Assembly (NCBI GenBank): GCA_038246785.1
Contig: JBBRVP010000049.1
Coordinates: 1 to 24,920 of the forward strand
Length of the DNA: 24,920 bases
DNA from: JBBRVP01 sp038246785
GTDB lineage: Bacteria; Actinomycetota; Actinomycetes; Jiangellales; Jiangellaceae
Reading direction: 5' to 3'
Part shown: positions 8,097 to 15,734 of the stretch, piece after piece
Position numbering within the stretch: position 1 is the first letter of the stretch
How the letters are laid out: each line of letters opens with the position of its first letter
The notes under the pieces: generated by a model
The model's input: the letters and a program-made list of their open reading frames with translations, nothing else
Told to the model about the DNA's origin: nothing
The model's database searches: none
Position numbers and translations under genes: made by a program

Positions 8097-8828
8097 GTGA
8101 ATAATAGTCGGGTCGGCGGGCCGGCCATCGGGACGCCGCTCGGCCCGCTCCCGGCGGTGCCGGACGACGCGTCGCGGATGTCGGACTCGCGCGGCAGGGT
8201 CGTCACCACGCTGCAGGAGCACCGGACGCCGATGAGCCTGGCGCAGTTGAGTGCGGCCACCGGACTGCACGTCAACACGCTGCGCGAGCACCTCGACTCG
8301 CTCGAGGCGCGGGCCGCCGTCCGTCGTCTCCGCTCGACACCCAAGGGACGGGGCCGCCCGGCCTCGTTGTACGAGAGCGTGGACGCCCCGCCCGCGCCGG
8401 GCGTCGCCCAGTACGCCGGCCTGGCGTCGTCATTGGCGGCAGCCATCCACCGCACGAGCCCCACCCCCGGCACGGACGCGGTCGAGGCGGGCATGGTCTG
8501 GGGTCGCGACCTCGCACGGGCCAAGGGCGAGCGCACCGGCCGTGGCGACGTCGGAGCCAGACGTCAGGTCGTCGAACTCCTCGACGACATGGGCTTCGCG
8601 CCCAGAGCGGACGCCCGCGCGACGACGATGCGGCTCACCCGGTGCCCGCTGCTCGATGCGGCCCGTCGCCACCCCGACGTCGTGTGCGGCGTGCACCTCG
8701 GGATCGTGCGCGGAGCGCTGCAGGAGTGGGAGGCCTCCGCCGACGACGTCGAACTGCTGCCCTTCTCCGACCCCGGGTTCTGCCGCCTTCACCTCGCGGC
8801 GAGGCCCCGTCGGCCGCCGCCGGCATGA
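8097..8828 (+). CDS. Winged-helix regulator with C-terminal Cys cluster (SufR/ArsR-like)
   Basis: This 243-aa protein has a helix-turn-helix at about residues 46-72 (MSLAQLSAATGLHVNTLREHL) and a wing containing GRGRPASLYE (84-93), as in SufR-type and related wHTH regulators. The C-terminal half has three cysteines, C183-x13-C197-x31-C229, plus H200, in a region resembling the Fe-S-binding part of SufR-like proteins. A bound Fe-S cluster or metal is therefore plausible, but the spacing is not the classical SufR four-Cys pattern. The GTG at 8097 is supported by a -10 hexamer 6 nt upstream; an internal ATG at 8178 has no ribosome site. Its stop overlaps the next start by 4 bp (ATGA), tying it to the nnrS-like/nirK operon, which it probably controls together with the divergent hemerythrin gene. 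Confidence 0.78.
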   Translation: MNNSRVGGPAIGTPLGPLPAVPDDASRMSDSRGRVVTTLQEHRTPMSLAQLSAATGLHVNTLREHLDSLEARAAVRRLRSTPKGRGRPASLYESVDAPPAPGVAQYAGLASSLAAAIHRTSPTPGTDAVEAGMVWGRDLARAKGERTGRGDVGARRQVVELLDDMGFAPRADARATTMRLTRCPLLDAARRHPDVVCGVHLGIVRGALQEWEASADDVELLPFSDPGFCRLHLAARPRRPPPA

Positions 8829-9946
8829 CGACCACGACCACGACCACCGAGCCGGGTTTGCGGAGCAGGCCGCCCCGGCGCCGCACCGGCCTGGGCCGGC
8901 TGCCGTTCCTCTTGGCCGCCGGGGTCGCCCTGCTGGCCGGTCTGGACGCGGCCCTCCTGCTGCTCGGGCTGCCGGCGCCGGTCACCACCGGCCGGCTGCC
9001 CGACGTGCACGGGGTGCTCCTGGTCCTCGGCTTCGTCGGCACGCTCATCGCCCTGGAGCGGGCGGTCGCCCTCGGGCGGCCGACCGGCTTCCTCGCCCCC
9101 GGCCTGCTGGGTGGGGGAGCCCTCGTCGTGCTCTCCCCGACGCCCCTGCGGGCCGGGCAGCTGCTGCTGATCCTCGGCTCGGTCGCCCTCGCGGCGCTCT
9201 ACCTGCCGCTGTGGAGACGAGCCCGGGACGAGGCGGTCCTGGTGCAGGCGCTGGGCGCGGTCCTCGCGGTGGGCGCCGCACTGCTGTGGTTCGCCGGCCT
9301 GCCGGTGCCCGAGCTGCTCCCCTGGTTGGTCGGCTTCATCGTGCTCACCATCGCCGGCGAGCGGCTCGAGCTCGCGCGGATCACCATGGGCCCCGACGCC
9401 GGCCGCGACCTGGTCGTGCTCAGCGGACTCCTCGCAGCGGCGGTCTCCGGCTCCCTGCTCTGGCCGCCGACCTATCCCGCACTGGGCCTGTCCATGCTGG
9501 CGCTCGTCGGGTGGCTGGCCGCCCACGACGTCGCGCGTCGGCTGATCCGCTCCACCGGCCTGCCGAGGTTCTCCGCCGGCTGCCTGCTGCTGGGCTACGG
9601 CTGGCTCGCCGTGGCGGGCGCCGTCTGGTTGGTGGGCGGTGCCGCTCTCGATGGCCCTGGCTACGACGCCGTGGTGCACGCCACCTTCCTCGGGTTCACG
9701 CTGTCGATGATCATGGCGCACGCACCGGTGATCCTCCCCGCCGTCCTGCGCCGCCCGCTGCCCTACCACCCCGCGCTGATCGGGCCCGTCGCGCTGTTGC
9801 AGGCCTCCTTGGTGCTACGGCTGTGGGTCGGTGACGGCATCGGCGCGCACTGGGCGTGGCAGGCCGGCGGCCTGCTCAACATCGTCGCCATCCTGGCCTT
9901 CGTCGTCGTCGCGGCCTGGTCAGCCATGCGCGGAGCACCCGGGTGA
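8825..9946 (+). CDS. NnrS-like polytopic membrane protein
   Basis: This 373-aa protein is almost entirely hydrophobic helices (about ten) after a run of seven Thr and a basic N-terminus. Histidines sit in or near helices (H62 in DVHGVLL, H234, H285 and H299 in VVHATFLGFTLSMIMAHAP, H342). That composition resembles NnrS, a heme/copper membrane protein induced by NO, and the location beside a copper nitrite reductase agrees. Overall identity to NnrS cannot be judged by eye, so the name is tentative. The ATG at 8825 overlaps the regulator stop. Its own stop overlaps the nirK-fusion start (GTGA at 9943-9946). A role in NO tolerance, or in copper or electron supply to the nitrite reductase, is inferred. 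Confidence 0.6.
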   Translation: MTTTTTTTEPGLRSRPPRRRTGLGRLPFLLAAGVALLAGLDAALLLLGLPAPVTTGRLPDVHGVLLVLGFVGTLIALERAVALGRPTGFLAPGLLGGGALVVLSPTPLRAGQLLLILGSVALAALYLPLWRRARDEAVLVQALGAVLAVGAALLWFAGLPVPELLPWLVGFIVLTIAGERLELARITMGPDAGRDLVVLSGLLAAAVSGSLLWPPTYPALGLSMLALVGWLAAHDVARRLIRSTGLPRFSAGCLLLGYGWLAVAGAVWLVGGAALDGPGYDAVVHATFLGFTLSMIMAHAPVILPAVLRRPLPYHPALIGPVALLQASLVLRLWVGDGIGAHWAWQAGGLLNIVAILAFVVVAAWSAMRGAPG

Positions 9947-12591
9947 GCCCGCACCCGAGGTTGCCCGGCTCCGTCCGGCGCAGTTGGGGGGCCGGCGCCT
10001 CCGGCGGCTTCTGGCCGCTGCGTGACGTGCCGGCGGTGCTCTGGCTGCTCGCGACGATCGCGGCCGCCGTCTTCCACGAGGCCCTGCCGGCCCCCCGCTG
10101 GCTGATGATCCACCTGCTGCTGCTCGGCGCGGTCAGCCACTCCATCCTGGTGTGGAGCAGGTACTTCGCGGACGCCCTGCTGCACACCCCCGCCCGGGAC
10201 GGTGACCGCGTCCGGCAGTCGATCCGGCTGGTCCTGCTCAACGCCGGCACACTGCTCGTCGTCGTCGGGGTGCTCGCCGGTCGCTGGCCGGTGACGGCCG
10301 TGGGGGCGACCGCGGTCGGCGCCGCGGCGCTGTGGCACGGCGGGGCGCTGCTGCGCCAGCTCACTACCGCGCTCTCGGCCCGCTTCGCCCCGACGGTCCG
10401 CTACTACGTCGCGGCGGCGGCGCTGCTACCGGTCGGCGCGCTCCTCGGCATCCTGCTGGCGCGCGGCGTGGACGACGAGACCCACGAGCGGCTGGTGACC
10501 GCCCACGTCGCCCTCAACCTCCTCGGCTGGCTGGGTCTGACCGTGCTGGGGACGCTGGTGACGTTGTGGCCGACGATGCTCCGTACCCGGATCGCGCCGG
10601 GGGCCGAGCGTGCCGCGACGCGGGCGCTGCCCGTGCTGGTGGCCGCCGTGACGCTGACCGTGGTGTCCGCGGTAGCGGGCGTCCTCACCGGGGCCGCGGT
10701 CGGCGTCGCGCTCTACCTCGTCGGGGTGGGCGTGCTGGCCGTGCCGTTCGCGCGCGCCGCGAGAAACAAGCCGCCGTCCGCGTTCCCCACCTGGTCGGTG
10801 CTCGCCGGCCTGCTCTGGCTGGTCGGAGCCCTCGCGCTGCTCGCGCCAGCCCTGCTCACGGCCCCGTCGTGGGCCCAGGCGTACGACCGGATCTCTGCGC
10901 TCACCCCGGCGCTCGCGCTCGGGTTCGCCGCCCAGGTGCTCATCGGTGCGCTGTCCTACCTCATGCCGGTCATGCTGCGGGGGGGTCCGAGCGTGGTGCG
11001 GGCCACCAACGAGGTCTTCGACCGGGCCGGCCCGGCACGGATCGTCGTGGTCAACGCCGGCCTGCTCGTCGCGCTCCCACCGGTGCCGGGACCGGTGCGG
11101 ACCCTCGCCGGCGTGTTGGTGATCGTCGGGTTCGCGGCGTTCCTCCCCCTGCTGGTGATGGCCGCTCGCGTGGCACGACGGGCCAAGGCGGCGCCGGCTG
11201 CCGCACTCACCCCCGGGCGCCCCCGCGGGCAGTCCGGCGCGCTGGCGGTGCTCGGGCTCGCGGCGGTGCTCCTCGCCACCGCCGCCGGGGTCGCGATCGA
11301 CCCGAGCGCGCTCGGTCACGGCGCAGTGGTCGGCCCTGCCTCGGCCGGCGTCACGGCGACCGGACGCACGACCGAGGTCGTCGTCGCGGCCAACCACATG
11401 CGCTTCACTCCGTCACGGATCGAGGTGCCCGCCGGAAACCGACTGGTCATCACGGTCCGCAACACCGACCGCGAAACGGTGCACGACCTCGTCCTGGACT
11501 CCGGTGCCAACAGCGGGCGGCTCTCGCCCGGGCAGTCCGCGCGCCTCGACGTGGGGGTGGTCGGGCGGGACCTGGACGGCTGGTGCTCGGTGGCGGGACA
11601 CCGACAGCTGGGGATGCTGCTCAGCGTCGTGGCCGTCGGTGCTCCATCTCGCGCAGCGCCGGGAGCGGCCGAGCCGTCTCATGGCGCCGGCCCCGCCACC
11701 CGTACCGGCGACGATGCGGCGGCGCGGCTGGACTTCCTCGCCGACCCCGGACCGTCCTTCACGCCGCACTCGGCGCGGCTCGCCCCGGCACCCGTGGGCC
11801 GGGTGCACACGCGCACGTTCACCGTGGAGGAGGTCGTGCGCGAGGTCGCCCCGGGGGTGACCCAGCGGCTGTGGACCTACAACGGCTCCATGCCCGGGCC
11901 GGTGCTGCACGGGTCCGTCGGTGACGTCTTCGAGATCACGCTGGTCAACCACGCGAGCATGGGACATTCCATCGACTTCCACGCAGGCGCCCTCGCTCCC
12001 GACCGGCCGATGCGGACCATCCCACCCGGGGCGTCGCTGCGCTACCGCTTCACCGCGACGCGGGCCGGGATCTGGATGTACCACTGCGCGAGCATGCCGA
12101 TGTCGGCGCACATCGCGAACGGGCTGTTCGGGGCCGTGGTCATCGACCCTCCCGATCTCGCCCCGGTCGCCGAGGAGTACGTCGTGATCCAGTCCGAGCT
12201 CTACCTCGGCGCCCAGGGGCAGCGCCTCGACGTCGACAAGGTCATGGCCGAGCGCCCCGACGCGGTCGTGTTCAACGGGTACGCCAACCAGTACGACCAT
12301 CGACCACTGACCGCACACGCCGGTGACCGGGTGCGGATCTGGGTTCTCGACGCCGGTCCCAACCGGGCGTCGGCCTTCCACGTCGTGGGCGGCCAGTTCG
12401 ACACCGTCTACTCCGAGGGCAGCTATCTGTTGCGGGCGTCCTCCGGGGGAGGCCAGGTCCTGCCGCTGTCCCCCGCCCAGGGCGGCTTCGTCGAGCTCGC
12501 GTTCCCCGAGGCCGGTCACTACCCGTTCATCTCCCACGTCATGGTGGATGCCGAACGCGGCGCGCACGGGGTCGTCGAGGTGCGGCCCTAG
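9943..12591 (+). CDS. nirK: Membrane-anchored copper nitrite reductase fusion (TM domain + cupredoxin + NirK)
   Basis: This is an 882-aa three-part protein. Residues about 28-455 are a polytopic membrane domain of about a dozen helices with helix-borne His residues (H57, H66, H132, H188), vaguely like the NnrS-like neighbour. Residues about 475-567 are a cupredoxin with a full type-1 copper set (H514, C548, H553, M558). Residues about 620-882 are a two-domain NO-forming nitrite reductase: type-1 ligands H675, C715, H723; type-2 ligands H680, H714, H865; catalytic D678 and H813 (AFHVVGG). The C715 to H723 loop has the same length as in Neisseria AniA (HCxxxxxxxHIANG). The axial type-1 Met of AniA and Alcaligenes NirK is Leu here (L728). 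Expected reaction: nitrite to NO outside the membrane, with electrons passed through the built-in cupredoxin. The GTG start overlaps the upstream stop by 4 bp. Confidence 0.88.
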   Translation: MSPHPRLPGSVRRSWGAGASGGFWPLRDVPAVLWLLATIAAAVFHEALPAPRWLMIHLLLLGAVSHSILVWSRYFADALLHTPARDGDRVRQSIRLVLLNAGTLLVVVGVLAGRWPVTAVGATAVGAAALWHGGALLRQLTTALSARFAPTVRYYVAAAALLPVGALLGILLARGVDDETHERLVTAHVALNLLGWLGLTVLGTLVTLWPTMLRTRIAPGAERAATRALPVLVAAVTLTVVSAVAGVLTGAAVGVALYLVGVGVLAVPFARAARNKPPSAFPTWSVLAGLLWLVGALALLAPALLTAPSWAQAYDRISALTPALALGFAAQVLIGALSYLMPVMLRGGPSVVRATNEVFDRAGPARIVVVNAGLLVALPPVPGPVRTLAGVLVIVGFAAFLPLLVMAARVARRAKAAPAAALTPGRPRGQSGALAVLGLAAVLLATAAGVAIDPSALGHGAVVGPASAGVTATGRTTEVVVAANHMRFTPSRIEVPAGNRLVITVRNTDRETVHDLVLDSGANSGRLSPGQSARLDVGVVGRDLDGWCSVAGHRQLGMLLSVVAVGAPSRAAPGAAEPSHGAGPATRTGDDAAARLDFLADPGPSFTPHSARLAPAPVGRVHTRTFTVEEVVREVAPGVTQRLWTYNGSMPGPVLHGSVGDVFEITLVNHASMGHSIDFHAGALAPDRPMRTIPPGASLRYRFTATRAGIWMYHCASMPMSAHIANGLFGAVVIDPPDLAPVAEEYVVIQSELYLGAQGQRLDVDKVMAERPDAVVFNGYANQYDHRPLTAHAGDRVRIWVLDAGPNRASAFHVVGGQFDTVYSEGSYLLRASSGGGQVLPLSPAQGGFVELAFPEAGHYPFISHVMVDAERGAHGVVEVRP

Positions 12592-12610
12592 CCGGCCGGT
12601 AGGGGAGGGG

Positions 12611-13636
12611 CTACATCAGCGTCACTTCGTCGGCGTACGTCGTGGGGTAGCGCACCGCGGCGTCGAGCTCGTCGCCGACGGCGACGGCGGCACCCGGCGG
12701 TGCCCACACCATGGAGCACTGCATGTGCGGCGGCTCGGCGAACGCCAGGAAGGCGCGGTCGAGCCGGTACGGCGAACGGACGTGCCCGACGGCTTCGAGC
12801 GCACCGCGGGCCAGCGCGGCGGCCCGTTGGCGTGCCATCACGGCGGCGGCCGGGCCGGCGAGCCCGATGCCGTGCGAGGTGCCGCCGGCCACCACGAGCA
12901 GGGTGGCGTCGCGGCGGGCGGCCCGCTGCCGGTAGCCGTACGTGTCCCCCCGCCGCAGCCGGTGCACGTCGATCACGGTGGCGGTCCAGCGCATCGCGTG
13001 GTGGCCGGCCAGCCACAGTCCGGTGCCCGTGCGCAGCCGGACGTCGCCGCCCACCTCGCGCAGCCGGCCCGGCGGCACGTGCGAGACCCACAGCGGTCCG
13101 TCCCGATGTGCGCGGGCCAGCGCGCCGAGCCGGACGGCCTCGGCCACCGGATCGGTGCGCGAGAGCGGCAAGTGCAGGCTCCAGCCCTCGAAGCGGACGC
13201 CGTCGAGCAGCGGCACCACCTCGGCCAGCTGGGCCGGGTCGATGCCGTGCCGTCGCATCGAGGTGAGCAGCTCGACCACCACCCGCGGCTGGGCAGCGGA
13301 GGCGGCCAGCGCGGCGAGGTCCTCCAGCCGCGACACCGTGTGGATCACCTGCTCACCGAGCACAGCCGACCCAGCCTGGCCGGGCCGCCATGGCGTCATG
13401 ACGACCACGTCGGCGGGGGCAACCCGGCGCGCCACGTCGGCCAGCTCGTCGTAGGTGCCGACCGCGACGGCGGGCACCGCGAGCCGGACCGCCTCGGCCG
13501 CGACGACGGCGCGCCCCGGCCCGTACCCGTTGCCCTTCACCACCGGCACCACCGCCGACGGCCCGCCGGCGGTCGCGACGTAGACCTCCTGGTGCGCCCG
13601 CCAGCGGGCGGCGTCGATGCGTAGTGTCAGCGGCAC
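12611..13636 (-). CDS. Alanine-racemase-like PLP enzyme, atypical
   Basis: This 341-aa protein has a fold-type III PLP barrel. VVKGNGYG carries the PLP lysine (K34; usual form VKADAYG), SMRRHGI carries the conserved Arg (R129), and DTYGY carries the likely second catalytic base (Y233, usual SYG). The conserved GYADG and CMDQ segments of true alanine racemases are absent (GGTSHG and QCSM stand at comparable places), so substrate and even racemase activity are open. The start is the GTG at 13636 with GGAGG 9 nt upstream; 5 bp separate it from the stop of the FemX-like gene, so the two are cotranscribed. This suggests provision of an amino acid for wall cross-bridges or a related modification. 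It ends convergent with nirK, 19 bp away. Confidence 0.72.
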   Translation of the reverse strand: MPLTLRIDAARWRAHQEVYVATAGGPSAVVPVVKGNGYGPGRAVVAAEAVRLAVPAVAVGTYDELADVARRVAPADVVVMTPWRPGQAGSAVLGEQVIHTVSRLEDLAALAASAAQPRVVVELLTSMRRHGIDPAQLAEVVPLLDGVRFEGWSLHLPLSRTDPVAEAVRLGALARAHRDGPLWVSHVPPGRLREVGGDVRLRTGTGLWLAGHHAMRWTATVIDVHRLRRGDTYGYRQRAARRDATLLVVAGGTSHGIGLAGPAAAVMARQRAAALARGALEAVGHVRSPYRLDRAFLAFAEPPHMQCSMVWAPPGAAVAVGDELDAAVRYPTTYADEVTLM

Positions 13637-13641
13637 GGGGT

Positions 13642-14772
13642 CTAGCCTCCGCCGCGCCGGCTCAGGTAGCCGTCGAAGGCCCGCGTGAGCAGCCGGTTGA
13701 CCGGCAAGGTCCACTCCCCGGCGTACTCCACGGCCTGCCCGCCGGTGCCGAGCTTGAAGCGGATGAGCCCGACGTGCGGGTCATCCGCCGACAGGGTGTC
13801 GGTGATGCCGCGCATGTCGTAGACCCGGCACCCGGCGGAGAGCGCGTCGCGCATCATCTGCCACTGAACGGCGTTGGACCCGCGCACCTCCCGCTTGGCC
13901 GTGGACGAGGCGCCGTAGGAGTACCACGCGTGTTCGCCCACGACGACCATCGTCGTCGCGGCTACGAGGTCACCGTCGTGGTGGGCGAGGTAGAGCCGCA
14001 GCCGATCGGGGTGCTCGCCGGTCATGGCCTGCCACATCGTCTGGAAGTAGCCGAGCGGGCGGGGCAGGAAACCGTCGCGGCGGGCCGTCTCCGCATACAG
14101 GTCGTGGAACGCCGGCAGGTCGGCCCCGTCGCCGCGGGTCACCCGTACGCCGGCCTTGGTCGCCTTCTTGACGTTGCGTCGCCACAGCTGGTTGAACCCG
14201 GCAAGCAGGTCGGCTTCGGTACGGCCGGCCAGCGGGACCTGGAAGACGTACCGCGGCTGTCCGGCGGCGAACCCCTTGCCCTGCCGCGGCGGCGCCCAGC
14301 CGAGCGCGCGCAGCCGCATCGCCAGGTCGATCCCCTCCGGTCGGCTCTCGTCGGCCTGCAGCTCGGACAGCCGGGCCGTGCCGTGATCGGCGAGCGCGGT
14401 CTTGAGCGCCGAGCTGCCCCAGCACCGGATGACGACCGGCGGCCCCATCCGAACGGCGAAGGCGCCCTGCCCGCGCAGGTGCGCCACGAGCGGGTCGAGC
14501 CAGCGGCGCAGGTCTGGGTCGGCCCAGTCGATGTCCGGGCCCTCCGGCAGGTAGGCCAGGCTGCGCGGCAGCCGTGGCAGCCGGCGGTGCAGGACGAGCC
14601 CGGCGCCCACGACCCGGTCGGCGGCGTCGACCCAACCCACCGACTCCGGGCGCCAGCCGGTCTTGACCTTCCCCCACGCCGGGGTCTGCAGGAAGCTCAC
14701 CGACGCCCGGCGCCGTACGGCGGCCAGGTGCTCGGCCGGCGTGAGGGTGCGCACCTGCAGCGCGGAGGTCAC
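13642..14772 (-). CDS. FemABX-type peptidyltransferase (cell-wall interpeptide bridge)
   Basis: This 376-aa cytoplasmic enzyme of the FemAB/FemX family uses aminoacyl-tRNA to add the first bridge residue to lipid-linked muropeptide. Family landmarks: FLQTPAWGKVKTGW near the N-terminus, PEGPDIDW, RRNVKKATKAGV in the middle, and a C-terminal GNAT-like part with YSYGASSTAKREVRGSNAVQW, MRGITDTLSADDPHVGLIRFKLGTGG and EYAGEW. The start GTG at 14772 has no Shine-Dalgarno but follows TAGCCT (14781-14786, minus) by 8 nt, suggesting a leaderless message. It lies directly upstream of the alanine-racemase-like gene. In actinobacteria such enzymes add Gly, Ser or Ala; the amino acid used here is not readable. 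Confidence 0.88.
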   Translation of the reverse strand: MTSALQVRTLTPAEHLAAVRRRASVSFLQTPAWGKVKTGWRPESVGWVDAADRVVGAGLVLHRRLPRLPRSLAYLPEGPDIDWADPDLRRWLDPLVAHLRGQGAFAVRMGPPVVIRCWGSSALKTALADHGTARLSELQADESRPEGIDLAMRLRALGWAPPRQGKGFAAGQPRYVFQVPLAGRTEADLLAGFNQLWRRNVKKATKAGVRVTRGDGADLPAFHDLYAETARRDGFLPRPLGYFQTMWQAMTGEHPDRLRLYLAHHDGDLVAATTMVVVGEHAWYSYGASSTAKREVRGSNAVQWQMMRDALSAGCRVYDMRGITDTLSADDPHVGLIRFKLGTGGQAVEYAGEWTLPVNRLLTRAFDGYLSRRGGG

Positions 14773-14816
14773 GGGGCCGCAGGCTACCGACCGCCTCCGC
14801 GTGGGCCGCGCTCGCG

Positions 14817-14848
14817 CGGCGGCGACCGGCCCCGGCGGCGACCGGCCC
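14817..14848. repeat. 16-bp perfect tandem duplication
   Basis: CGGCGGCGACCGGCCC occurs twice in direct succession (14817-14832, 14833-14848) between the end of yceI and the start of the FemX-like gene. It could form GC-rich structure and act on yceI termination; no function is evident. Confidence 0.9.
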
Positions 14849-14894
14849 TGGCGCGGCGTCTGAGCCGTGCGACGCGGGCCGGGCCCGCCGCACG

Positions 14895-15461
14895 TCAGGA
14901 CTGCCGGACGGCCTGCGCCTCGATCTCCAGGGTGACCTTCTTGGACACGAGCACGCCGCCGCTCTCCAGCGCCACGTTCCAGGTCAGGCCCCAGTCCTCG
15001 CGTTCGACCTCGGTGGTTGCGGTGACGGCGAGCCGCTCGCCGCCCCACGGGTCGACAGCCACGCCGTCGATCTCGACGTCGAGCACGACCGGCTTGGTGA
15101 CGTCCCGGACGGTGAGGTCGCCAGTGACTCGGAACTGCCCTCCGTCGCGCTCGACCGCGGTGCTGACGAACCGGATCTCGGGGTAGTTCTCGACGTCGAA
15201 GAAGTCGCCCGAGCGCAGGTGGGCGTCGCGGTCCTCGGAGCCAGTGCTGAGGCTGGCGGTCTTGATGACCGCCTCGGCGCTCGACGCGGCGGCGTCCTCG
15301 GCGACCACGATCCTGCCCTCGACCTCGGCGAACCGACCCCGCACCTTGGTCACCATCAGGTGCCGGGCGACGAAGCCGACGCTGGTGTGGTTCTGGTCGA
15401 GGACGAACGTGCCGGGCTGTGGGATCTCGATCCCGTCGACGAGGCGGGTCTGGATGCTCAT
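14895..15461 (-). CDS. YceI-family lipocalin-like protein
   Basis: This 188-aa protein covers a whole YceI domain: GTFVLDQNHTSVGFVARHLMVTKVRGRF at the N-terminus, SEDRDAHLRSGDFFDVENYPEIRF in the centre, the VTGDLTVRDVTKPVVLDVE strand pair, and a final DWGLTWN ... VLVSKKVTLEIE. YceI proteins bind amphiphilic isoprenoids in a beta-barrel; this one has no signal peptide, as is common in actinobacteria. The ATG at 15461 has GAGGAG 5-6 nt upstream. It is divergent from a MarR regulator 273 bp away, which may control it. The physiological ligand is unknown. Confidence 0.92.
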   Translation of the reverse strand: MSIQTRLVDGIEIPQPGTFVLDQNHTSVGFVARHLMVTKVRGRFAEVEGRIVVAEDAAASSAEAVIKTASLSTGSEDRDAHLRSGDFFDVENYPEIRFVSTAVERDGGQFRVTGDLTVRDVTKPVVLDVEIDGVAVDPWGGERLAVTATTEVEREDWGLTWNVALESGGVLVSKKVTLEIEAQAVRQS

Positions 15462-15722
15462 GCTGGCTCCTCTTGGCCGGGGCGGGAATACGGCCCGGCG
15501 CGGGCCGTCCACCCACTGCACCAGCCATTGTTGCTCCGACGATATTCCCCTCCATCAATGACCGTTGCGATGGGCGGTATGGAGCACGTCGGCGACCAGC
15601 GCCTCACCACGACGGCTGCTGGTGGAGGCCTACGAAGGTCTCGCCGTGAGGGTCGCAGGGCTACCGACCGCCGGCGGACGAGCAGGTGCTCGTTTCTGGC
15701 CCGTTGCGCAGGTCGACAACCG

Positions 15723-15728
15723 TACGCT
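15723..15728 (+). promoter_or_regulatory. -10 element of leaderless marR-type gene
   Basis: TACGCT stands 6 nt before the GTG at 15735, with no Shine-Dalgarno. The same hexamer (minus strand, 17065-17070) precedes the endonuclease IV start by 8 nt. The rest of the yceI/marR divergent region (15462-15722) shows no gene; CTCCAT (15550-15555) and ATGGAG (15579-15584) form a weak inverted repeat that could be an operator. Confidence 0.45.
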
Positions 15729-15734
15729 GCAAGC

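Noticed and set aside
9856..9942. Longer N-terminus for the nirK fusion
   Set aside because: The extra 29 residues are Arg/His-rich and overlap the upstream membrane protein; the GTG at 9943 with GTGA overlap fits the operon style.
12320..12410. Loss of the NirK catalytic His (Gln in GGQFD)
   Set aside because: Comparison with AniA shows the catalytic His is the one in AFHVVGG, which is present (H813).
12323..13624. 433-codon plus-strand open frame crossing the nirK end and opposing the racemase-like gene
   Set aside because: It crosses two real genes and shows no coherent domain; the minus-strand PLP motifs are clear.
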